64,000 nucleotides of DNA from Maniola hyperantus (lineage: Eukaryota > Arthropoda > Insecta > Lepidoptera > Nymphalidae). The DNA is taken from contig NC_048554.1 of assembly GCF_902806685.2 (NCBI RefSeq), positions 9,176,001-9,240,000 on the forward strand, written 5' to 3'. A program made the position numbers and the translations under genes. Shown here in pieces: positions 12,701-24,700 of the stretch (the stretch's first letter is position 1; each line of letters opens with the position of its first letter). Under the pieces are notes generated by a model, which was not told where the DNA came from, ran no database searches, and worked only from the letters and a program-made list of their open reading frames with translations.

Positions 12701-15700
12701 TCGAGCACGAGCAATGCGGGCCCTGCTTGTCGGCCGCCTCGCATTGTCGCTGGTGTGCGGACCCCTACTACAGCTCCAGTGTACCGCGGTGCAACGATGA
12801 TGAGACGTAAGTTTAGCTAAAAAGGAGGAGGAGGAAGAAGGAAAGCCCTAGGAATAGGATATGCAACGCCCTTCCGGCATCAGTTGTCCCCTCCAATTTT
12901 AATATAACTACATTCAAGTCAAAAGTGAACAGGCATCTTCTAGTCTAGGCAACCGCGCTCTATTATTATTAGGGCGCATCATCTCATGCCAGCAAGTCTG
13001 ATTGCAGCCAAGCGCCAGTCTATGATTTAAAAAAAAACTTATTGTTTAAAAAAAGTTAAACACGTTCTCGATTCAATGCATGACCGTAATACCTAAAATA
13101 AAACAATGCCTTATGAGGAATTCTAATAGTATACAATTTACTTTAAATTACCGTAGTCATCGTGATTTGTATTGTTCCCGCATACGGCTAGCTTTCATGC
13201 CTGATTCATGCCTACATGAGCGATCAAGACGTCTCTGACTGTGATTGATTATGAACTGAACGCGACAGGAGGTATAAATACTTTTCAATTCGCCTTGTTT
13301 TTTTTTCAATCTCACGCATAGCCAACTCTGAAACCTATATGTTAGCTCAACTCTATCAAGCTATCATAGGCAACTAAGTATGATAAGCTTGATAGAGTTA
13401 AGCTTTTGAAAAACTTAAAGTTCCACGGATTTTTTGGTGAACCTAAATCTACATGGACGAAGTGGCGGACATAGTCTATTGGATACACCGATAGCTTGCA
13501 TCCTGCACATTTAACTAATTTTTATCACGGAAAATGAGAAAATTCACACGGGATTTTTTTAAAACCTATATCCACATAAACTTAGTCGCGGACATTATAT
13601 AGGTAATAGTCGCTTATATATTGGTTAAATCCGCAGAATCCAACTCGGTTGGGCAGCGTTCAGAAAGTTTCGAGATGTTTTCTTGTCCAAAATTCCTCAG
13701 TGCTTGAAGACCAAAGTCTTCGAACAGTGCGTGTTGTCAGTGATGACATATGGATCCGAGACATGGTCGCTAACTATGGGCCTCATAAAAAAGCTCAGAG
13801 TCACTCAACGAGCGATGGAGAGAGCTATGCTTGGAGATTCTCTACGTGATCAAATCAGAAATGAGGAGATCCGTAGGAGAACTAGAGTAACCGACATTGC
13901 TCAACGGGTTGCGAAACTGAAGTGGGAATGGGCAGGGGACACAGTTCGTAAAACCGATAGATGTCGGGGTCCCAAGGTGCTTGGCGACCTCGCACCGGAA
14001 GACGCAGCGGTGGAAGACTCCACTAGGTGGACGGACGACATTATGACGAGTCGCAGGGAGCCGCTGCATTCAGGCGGCGCAAGACGTGGCGTGTGGAAGT
14101 CACTACAAGAGACGTCTATCGGTTGATGATGATGATAATGGTGATATATTGGTGCACTCTTGTTGTTACTTTTTAATTACCTATCTATATTACCTAAAGT
14201 GAGTTCAAATGTATCTTTATACAGTTTAGTCGCGGATGGATGCGCTCAAAACATGATCCAGCGTCCGTACAAGTCGATCTGGGACGTCGCTGAAAACCAC
14301 ACTCTCCAAGACATGGCCCTGGACAGCCACGAGGCAGTTGTGCAAATACAGCCGCAGAAAATTATGTTCTCGTTGAAACCACGTAAGTTTACTCACACTA
14401 TATGTATAAGCTAATAATAATAAACGCTGCTGTCACCAACTTTCTTTGTCTATACTAAATCTATGTGAATTGTTATAAAAAGGATTGTAATGTTTATTAT
14501 TTATTTATTATTTATTTATTTTATATCTAATTAGAACGGCAGTGCCACTTACACTAACTAGATGATTAATAATAAATTTAAATACAAATAAAGGTACAAG
14601 AAAAAAGACATAAAATACAAAACGATAAAAGATCAAAGAATTTTGAATATGTTTATGTGTCACTCTCAGGTCTTTAACTAGACCCATGCGTAAAATTACA
14701 TCAATTCGTCGCTCCGTTGCGAAGTGATAGAAGGACAAACCAACGAACCAATAAACCAACAAATTAACAAACAAACATCACTTTCGCATTTATAATAATA
14801 TGGGTAGTGACAAGGACCTATATCAAACATCCCAGCGAAGCCGGGCGGATCAGCTAGTTATGAATATTTTCTATCTTTTTTCAGGTGAATCAAAGAAAAT
14901 CAAGTTCTCGTACAGACCTGCAAAGAATTACCCGTTGGATTTGTACTATTTGATGGATCTTACTTGGTCCATGAAGGATGACAAAGAGACCCTAGTTTCA
15001 TTGAGAGACGATCTTCCAAGTTTGCTGAAGAATCTTACCGATAATTTTAGGTAAATATGTTATCATATAGTCATATGTCATATAAAGGTGTTATGGCAAC
15101 CTCGCGCCAAGCTGCTTTGGAAGACCCTCCACTGGGTGGACGTGGACAGACCACATCAAACGAGTCGCAGGTAGCCGCTGGAATCAGACGGCGGCGCAAG
15201 TCTGTAGCGTGTGGAAGTCTCTACAAGAAACCTATTTCCAGAAGTGCACGTCAATTGGTTGATAACGATGATGATGATCTTTTGTCATTATCTTATCTAA
15301 GTATTATAATAAAAGAAAAGCTGACTGACTGAATGATCTATCAACGCACAGCTCAAACTACTGGACGGATCGGGCTGAAATTTTACATGCAGGTAGCTAT
15401 TACGACGTAAACAATAGACATCCGCTAAGAAAGCATTTTTGAAAATACAACATCTAAGGGGGTAAAATAGGGATTCGTTTGTGTATTCCACGCGGATGAA
15501 GTCGTGGGAGTAAGCTAGTCTACTTATACAATACCAGTAAGTAGGTTCCTATCGTGATTAACTTGACAGACACCGCATAGCCGCTGGTATCTAAAGATTT
15601 GAAGTTTGCAGTATATTATTCCTTGCGTAAGTAGTCGCTGTCTACGTTTCATGGAAAGGGAATTTTTGCACTTGCAATCGTACGTAGTTTTTCACGGAAC

Positions 15701-18700
15701 GGTGGTTGATCAATAGATCATGATCATATTTCCTTGTTCAATAAAAATTACGATTGAAAGTGGGTAAAATGAAAAATCACTTTCCGTGAAAAATCGCCTG
15801 TGAAATCACTGTAAAGAGAAATAATAATTTCACCAAATGAAAATGATTTCAAAATAGAAAAATGTATGTTCATCTTTAGTACTACTTAGGTAGGATTTAA
15901 AAAAATGTAGAGCCACACGGGAAAAGTCACGACCCACGTGTATAAAGCTGTGTCAAAGTTTGTTTTAAATATTAGGGATACAGACCTGGTGGAAAAGTTT
16001 AACAAGGTGCTTGATAATAGCTACAAAATAATGCAATAGGCAATAAAAATGAAAATCATATTTTCTTGATAAGTAGGTATGTATAAATTATTCATATTGA
16101 AAAAGTACTTAATTAGAAACGCGTGAAAATGAGTCTCGGTGCGAAGCTGAAACAATTGAAACTGAAGCGAAACTGACTGAAACCGAAACCAAATCTTCGG
16201 TCGGTCATTAATAAATTATTTATAATAAGTATATTTTCAGATTCTACACATAACACAAGACATTTCATTTATTACCGAAGTCGATACAATTTCTTGACAG
16301 CTTTTGTTTTTGGATTAGTCATACTTAATATTATAGCTATACTTACACCTATAAACGTGAAACTTAAGAACATAGCCAAGGACATCTCATATAATATAAT
16401 CAAAACCTAATCAGTAGGCAATAAGCCTCAATAGCTCAATGGTTATGTAGTGGATTGAAAATCGAAAGGTCGACAGCTCAAACCCTGCCCTATGCATTAT
16501 TATTGCTCTATCTATCATACTGCCTGTTTGTCATATTTGGTTAAAAAATCCATATTACTAATCTGGGTACTGTAATATTATAAATTCGATAATGTGACTG
16601 TGTGTGTGTGTAACTGTGAAGTGTAGGTTCCTGTCTGTCTTCTATCTTTTCACAGCCCATTTGTTTTGCCAATTTTGACGAGTACAGAGTTAGCTTGCAT
16701 CCCGGGGACCGACATATAGGCTACGTTTTGTGGCGGAAAATTAAAGGATTTCCACGGGATTTTTGAAACCTAAATCCACGGACGAAATGCCGACATAATC
16801 TAGAAATTTAATAAGCATTTGTTTTTATTTCAGGTTAGGTTTCGGCAGTTTCGCGGATAAGCCGATTATGCCATACACAAGTGTTGTTCCTCGGCGATTG
16901 GCAAACCCTTGTGCTGTGGAAGAAGAGGCCTGCGAAGCGACATACAGCTACAAACACCATTTGTCGCTAACCAATCAGGTGAATTTCGTTTCTCTATTTG
17001 TAAAATTTGAAAAATTAATTTGTGTATTACATGTTTTAAAAACTGTTGGACCGAGTACCAATTTTCCAAAGGTTTGGGAGTTTTGGGACAAATCTAGAAA
17101 AATAAAAATTACTAGACTTAGTAAGGCTCAGGCTGAATCAAGAAATTCTGCGCATAGTGAAGTGTCATATTCCACTATAATAGTATTTTCCCTAACTTTA
17201 GGTACCTATATTAAGGTCAGACTTAAGTACCTACCTAATGTTTATCAAATCGGTGGTCTACAAGAATCCTAGAAACATCTTGATGAAAATGTGCAAGTCT
17301 GTATCGACTTCTATAATAATAGATACTTATATAATGGCGTGAAACTAAAGGTTTAAAAAGCACACTGAGTTGAAAGCCTCCTGCTTTTTGGAAGTAGGTT
17401 AAAAATAAATATTTTGTGCGCTAAGCCGAGTTCAGTCACACCCTACAAAGTACAAATGTCTTGCTGTGCCGTAAATTTGTATTAAGAGAGACGACGTAAT
17501 ACAATACGTCAAACAGTTAATTTTATGTGCTTTCATGCGTTGACTCCATTGATCTACTTTTATTTCCAACTAGCTGACGCCCGCGACTACGTCCGCGTGT
17601 ATTTAGGTAATTAACAATCCCGTTGGAACTCTTTGGTTTTCCGGGATAAAAAGTCACTCTTCAGTTCTTTGACTATACCCATGCAAAAAATCACGTCAAT
17701 CCGTGGCTCTGTTGCGACGTGATTGAAGGACAAACCAATAAACCAACAAACCAACAAACAAACACACTTTCGCATTTATAATAAGGGTACTGATAATTTA
17801 TTTAATCTGTAGAATTTATTTTTTCTGGCTAGCGCATTATCTCGAACGTTGCCTGGAAACCTCCTCATTAATTTATCCTGTCTGATCTTTTATAGGTAAA
17901 TGAGTTTATAGCGAAAGTGAACAGTAGTTCAGTGACAGCCAACCTCGACAACGCCGAGGCTCAGTTAGACGCGCTCGTGCAAGCTATCACGTGTGACAAG
18001 GAGGTGGGCTGGTCGCCTCATAGCCGGAAAATTGTCATACTGCTGTCTGATGGATTGCTGCATACCGCGGGAGATGGAAAATTAGGTGAGGGAAAAAAAA
18101 CTCTGACTTTTAAAAGTAAAAAAAAAAGAAATTTATTTCTTGTAGGATGCAGGCCACCATAATGGACTAAGAGCCAGCGCGTGCCAGACCTTCACTATTT
18201 TATAAAAACTGAAAGTTTCTCTGTGTATTGTCCCCAACACAGGGAGGAACGATCGGGGGACTATGAAATTTGGATCATGGTCGCTTTGGGAGATAACAGT
18301 TAATAAAGGTGTAAAAAAATATTAATTTCCTTTGAAATAGTTTACAAATCACGTCATGTATTGCCAGAGCCTTAGTATCGTAGCAACCTTCTGCCAGACA
18401 CCTAAATTGATAATCTTTAAGAGCAACTACGCAGAGCAACTTTCAACTTTTATAAAATAACAAAGGTCTGGCACGCGCTGGCTCTCCCTCTATATTATAA
18501 GGTTTACGACAAGTGAACACTCGAGCAGCGGTTTAAAAATCTGATTCTACTGAAAAGAACCAACAAAAAAGTCAGCAGAACTACTTTATTTGACTATAGG
18601 TACTTAGGACCTTATAAGAGACGTAGACGGTCTGCATTTGAACTATGACTTGCAGTTTGCAAGCCAGCTGCAAAATTTCAGTTTTGGGACGGTTTCTTGC

Positions 18701-21700
18701 ATAAGTATAACTAAATCGAAACTAAGTATCCACTGACTCTCACAATCCATATGGTTGTATCACAATTTAACTGCAATTTTGCAGTCTGTTTAACGAAACC
18801 TGTAATTTATCAGTACCCTTATTATAAATGCGAAAGTGTGTTTGTTTGTTTGTTGGTTTGTCCTTCAATCACGTCGCAACGGTGCAACAGATTGACGTGA
18901 TTTTTTGCATGTACTACCTATAGTTAAAGTCCTGAAGAGTGACATAGGCTACTTTTTATCGCGGAAAATCAAAGAGTTCTCACGAGATTTTTAAGAAGCC
19001 TAATTCCACGCGAACGAAGTCGCGGAAATTATTAATAATTTATTTAATCTGTAGAATTTATTTTTTCTGGCTGGCGCATTATCTGGTTGAGTATAGTTTA
19101 GACATTGCAGTGAACCAAAGAGTAGCAATGAAGCCGATCATGCTTGTAGTTACAACAGCTTCAAGCCCATCTTTATCTCTACATATACTAAGTAATTACT
19201 CATTTCTAAATTACCTAAGTACCTACTTATTAAAGTAACATATAAACTAAGCCCATAAACTTCGCAACGCGTCTTCAGTTACTTGTATTGTTTCAAAACA
19301 GGTGGTGCCTCGATGAAAAACGACGAGAAATGTCATCTAGATAAAAACGGCTATTATTCCGAAGCCGGTATCTACGACTACCCGTCCGTAGCACAAGTGT
19401 ACAGATTGTTAGATAAGTACAAGGTAAGTAAAGATATAACATTGTTCGAGGATACAGATTAACTTGGTTAACGTTACGCAGATTCATAGATATCGGGAAA
19501 GTAAACTGGCTATGTTTGTACTTTGTTACAAGAGGCTGTGGGAAATATCAGAAGGTGCTTGATCAAAACCTGAAACTTTGTATTGGTCTTTGTAATTCTA
19601 TTAATTATCAAAATTGTAAACCAACTCACCAACATACCTGTCTAGATGCCAAACTCAAGAAAGGAGGTGTATTTAAAACTAGTCGATGATCCCCTGAAAT
19701 TCATCCGCGTTTTTTAACTGTTTGGGCTCTGATTTTCCGAAATTAAAAGTGTATTTTTTCAGGATGCGCTATTTCTGTGTTGGACAATATCGGATCTTTG
19801 GTTGAGCCTTGAAATCATAACAAACAGAATGACAGTCACACTTTCGCATTCATAATATAGGTATGGATTTTCAGCTTTTATTAAGCGCCTTCTCGAATTT
19901 TCCCACGACCTCTCGGGCCACTTGTTCTGTGCCTGCTAGCGAATACAAATACGTTCCCTTCTTTAGAGTACAAATCTAAAACAAATCTATTCATAACATT
20001 GCCTTATTTGTAGGTGAAAGCAGAAACAACGCATAAGTTAAGATTATAAAATACAAATAAATTCCATTCAAAACTTGGCCTTGCTTGTACGCATTTTCTG
20101 CGATATAAAACGTGTTGTTAAAAGTTTAGGAATTTTGTCCCGTTTTCGAAACGCTATTCATACTTAAATATTTTTAAGTAAGTAACAAAAGAACTTGAAA
20201 TCCAATAACAACTCAAATGCTATAAACTCAATAGATGAACACAATCTTGTCTTCAATTAAGTTTATGATTCTTTTTTTATGTTGCATCGTTGTGCATATG
20301 CAAGCACATATCAAAAATATTTGAAGTTAAATGATTATTGCTGTTGTCGATCATCGTCGTTCATTTAAATGATTGAAAGACGAAACGTTTTCATGGGTTT
20401 CACGCTACGACGCTCATTATTTTTTTGCTACATTTATACTCTATAGGTACATCGGCCCTAAACTCAGGTTGCCGAGATGTTTAGACATTATCAGCTAACA
20501 TCTTGTATCTTTAAAATACATTTAGGTTCTTAATAATGTCGAGCCATTTTCAGGTGAACGTAATTTTCGCCGTCACGGAAAATGTGAAGAGCCATTACGA
20601 CAGTTTGCACGAACTGTTGAGCGATTTCACATACGTCGCTAAATTGGAGAGCGACAGTTCAAACATACTGAAGCTAGTCAAGATGGGATATGAAGACATC
20701 GTAAGCGTTGTCAATTTCGAAGACGACGCGACAGCCGGCCCTATAAAGGTTAAATATTTCACCGATTGCGGAGTGAAAGGAGGTTCCATGGTTGAGGCAA
20801 CACGTTGCACTGGCGTCGAGTATGGCATGACGCTTAATTACGAAGCTCATGTCAGCTTGGAATCTTGTCCGGAATACAAAAAGGTAATCGACTTTTTTAG
20901 ATAGGTACGCTTGCTATGACATATCGAGAAATGGCTTACCAAACTGGTCGGAAGTCGGAACTGGAATTTGGATAGGTCGACAGAAAATTACTGATTCCAT
21001 TGATAAAAGTATCTCTTGATGTTGCTAACGGTGAATGAAAGGTATTTGTATGTACAAATTGGTATGTAACGCAGCGTTAGAACCAATGCAGCAGGATTTT
21101 AATGAAACTTTTAAGTAGGTAGCAACTTAAATTTAGGTAGATAAATTTATTAGGAGTATAAGTTAAAATAAAGGGAAGTTCAGAACGACAACCTTATTGA
21201 ATTTAACCTATAAAAAGAAAAGCTGACTGACTGACTGACTGATCTATCAACTACTCGACGGATCGGGCTAAAATTTAGCATGCAGATAGCTATTACGACG
21301 TAGACATCTGCCAAGAATATTTTTTTGAAAATTCACCCCTCAGGGGCCAAAATATTGGTTTGTAGTCCAGGCGGACGAAGAAGCGAGCGTAAGATAGTCT
21401 AAATATATCCGTAGACGGACTCTACCCCAAAAGAAACAATTATTATGAAATTAATTTCAAATTTCTTATTATTTCTTATCTTATTTTCAAATTTGCGCCT
21501 CTTGACCCTTTCCGATTAAAAAACAATTACGATTTGCAGTCTCATCACACGATCACAATATCAGAAAGCCAGCTGGGTCAGGACTCGCTGACCTTGGAGG
21601 TGGAGGTTCACTGTGGATGCGAATGCGAGGGCAACGTGCAGCAAGCCATGGTACTGTGCCCGGCCAACTCACATCTCGTCTGCGGCGTTTGCCAGTGCAA

Positions 21701-24700
21701 TAAAGGATGGTGAGGTCATTTTTTTTTTCTACTCCAAATACAAGTTAGCCCTTGATTGCGATCTCACCTGACGTTAAGTGATGATGAAGTCTAAGATGGA
21801 AACGGGCTAACTTGGAAGATCCTACTCGGTAATGTACTGGCAGAACGCTAAATTGGTTGGCTTTGCCAGTAGGGTGGTAGGTAACTAGCCACGGCTGAAG
21901 CCTCCCACCAGATCGATTTCTATCGGGAATCGAACCTCCCCCTTATGAGATCACAGCGCTCACCACAGCGCCAGAGAGGTCATCAAGTTAAAAAATCATC
22001 ATCATTATCAACCGATAGATGACCACTACTGGACATAAGTCTCTTGTAGGGACTTCCACACGGCACAGTTTTGCGCCCGCGCCACCCGAATCCAGCGGCT
22101 CCCTGCGACTCGTTTGATGTCGTCTGTCCATCTGTGTAGTGGGGGATTTGCCAAAAATTTGATAAGATCTTCATCATCAACCCATCGTCGGCTTTCTTCT
22201 GTGAACCAGTCTCCTCTCAGAAAGAGAACTTTTTGGCCATAGTCCAAAGCGCTGGTCCAGATTGGCAAACTTCACACACTTTTAAAAACATTACGGAGAA
22301 CTCTTAGGTTTCGTCGTGACCTTTTTTTTACCGTTAAAACAAACCATATTTAATTGATTAAAATGCACACAACTGCGAAAGCTAGAGGTGCATATGCGCG
22401 GGATCGATCCCTGGACCCTCCGAATAGGAAGCCTATGTCTAATCTAATCACCAGGCTATCACCATCATCATCATCTTGCAAAATAATTATAGAATAGTGA
22501 TGTATTTATGTCCTTCCTTCCTTCCAATCGGAGGTCGGGGGTTCGATCCAGGGCACGCACCTCTAACTTTTCGGAGTTATGAGCGTTTTTAAGTAATTAA
22601 AATATCACTTGCTTTAACAGTGAAGGAAAACATCGTAAGGAAACCTGCATGCCTGAGAGTTCTCCATAATGTTCTCAAAGGTGTGCGAAGTCTACCAATC
22701 CGCACATGGCCAGCGTTGTAGACTATGGCCAAAACCCTTCTCACTCTGAGAGGAGACCTGTGCTCTGTAGTGAGCCGGCGATGGGTTGATCATGATGATG
22801 ATGATGTATTTATTTAAATTTCCAGGTCAGGTCCGTATTGTAACTGCTCCATCGAGGATGAAGCCGCGTCAGCCGCTTTGTCAGCTCAATGTCGTGAGCC
22901 CAACGTGACGCGTGCCATCCAGTGCTCGGGCTTGGGAGACTGTATATGTGGGAAGTGCGAGTGCGACCCAGGGTCCAATGGCCGCTACTGCCAGTGTAAA
23001 TCTTGTCCAATGAGTAGGTGAGTCGATTTTTAAAGAACTTGGACTACCTATCGTACGCGACATTGAGATAGCAATCGGGCTGGGAACGCCCCGCACAGCC
23101 CTCTCGCTAACCCGGGTGACGTGTGGGTGTGCGGGGCGTCCCCCCGCCTCATACCCCGATTGCCATCTCGATCTGTCGCGGACTGTGGGTAGGAAGTACT
23201 TAATAAAAACCAAAGAATTGAGTTGGGTGCCAAGTTTTACTAAATTACACGCAATGTTACCTGAAAAAATATGTTAAAATATCTTGTATAGTTCGCAACA
23301 GGTTAGCAATCGGGGTAAGGATGCCCCGCATTCTCGCACAGCCCCCACGCTCACCCGGTGCGAGCCTGCGCGGGCACTGTGCGGGTGTGCGGGGCGTCCC
23401 CCCGCCTCATACCCCGATCGCCATATCGACCTGTCGCGTACAATACGATGATACGGAACCCTTCGCTTGCGAGTCCGACTCGCACTTGACCGGTTTTTTT
23501 TTAATGACCATAGAATAAACAACGTAGAATGCGGTGGCATAGAGCGGGGCGTGTGCGTGTGCGGGGAGTGCGCGTGCGTCAAGGGCTGGAGCGGCGACTC
23601 CTGCGACTGCACGCAGAGCACGGAGACCTGCGTCGCGCCGGGCTCTGACGAAGTCTGCTCTGGACATGGAGACTGTGTTTGTGGTAAGTACTTAGTTATT
23701 TTATGTTATGGCGTCAGCAATACGGGAGGTATTTGCCTACGTCAAAAATAAACTATTTTGCAGTGATCTTCCAAAATACTTAAAATCCACGTCCTTTGTT
23801 AGTTTTATGTGTAACTAGCTGTAGCTGTTTGTTGGTTTGTCCTTCAATCACGTCGCAACGGTGCAACGGATTGACGTGATTTTTTGCATGGGTATAGATA
23901 AAACCTGTAGAGTGGCATAGGCTACTTTTTATCCCGGAAAATCAAAGAGTTTCAGCACAAGAAGAAAGAGAGAGAAAATCAAATCAAAGAGTTTCAGCGC
24001 ACAGCTCAAACCACTGGACGGATCGGGCTGAAATTTGGCATGCAGATAGCTTATTATGATGTAGACATCATCATAGACTAAGGGGGTACAATAGGGGCTA
24101 AAATTTGTGTAGTCCACGTGGACGAAGTCGCGAGCATAAGCTAGTCCAGTCTATAATGAGTGGCTTAATAAGAAAGAATATTAATTACTAAATGATGCCC
24201 GCGACTTCGTCCGCGTCGATTTAGATTTTTAAAAATCCTGTGGAAACTCATCATTTTTCCGGGATAAAAAGTAACCTATGTCCGTCCCCGGGATGTAAGC
24301 TATCTTTTGTACCAAATTTCGTCAGAATCGGTTAAACGGTTGAGCTGTGAAAAGCTAGCAGACAGACAGACAGACACACTTTCGCATTTATAATATTATT
24401 AAGTAAATTAAGTAATTAAGTATATTAAGTATGGATTTTCAGGCCGATGTCAATGTTACAAAGCCAACCAGTCCAGAACAGCGTATTCGGGCGCCTTCTG
24501 TGAAACCTGTGCAACCTGCGAGAACCCTCTGTGCGCCAACTCGGAGCCCTGTATCCTGTGCCATTTGAACAGCAGTTGCACAGACGTCTGTACCATAGGC
24601 AACGTCAACTATACAGTCAGCAAAAAGATGAATGAAGGTATATTTCTTATTATAAAGTACCTACCTACCTAAGCTTTTAAGGTGCTGATAAACTTGAACA

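Larger units (their letters stand above)
17793..19084 (+). repeat. 50-bp direct repeats flanking exon 6
   Basis: 17793-17842 and 19035-19084 share ATAATTTATTTAATCTGTAG and continue identically to GCGCATTATCT with one mismatch. They bracket exon 6 at a distance of 1,242 bp. Confidence 0.9.

Noticed and set aside
13683..14126. 147-codon frame that could be called a gene
   Set aside because: It is the C-terminal end of an RTE-type reverse transcriptase with damaged relatives elsewhere in the window. Annotated as a LINE fragment inside integrin intron 2.
14228..14229. Alternative acceptor AG for integrin exon 3
   Set aside because: Starting at 14230 would shift the frame and lose the conserved DGC sequence. 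14225 joins exon 2 in frame.
23274..23667. Overlapping long frames on both strands
   Set aside because: GC-rich MITE B and the antisense of exon 11 create long open frames by composition. Only the plus-strand exon fits the integrin frame.
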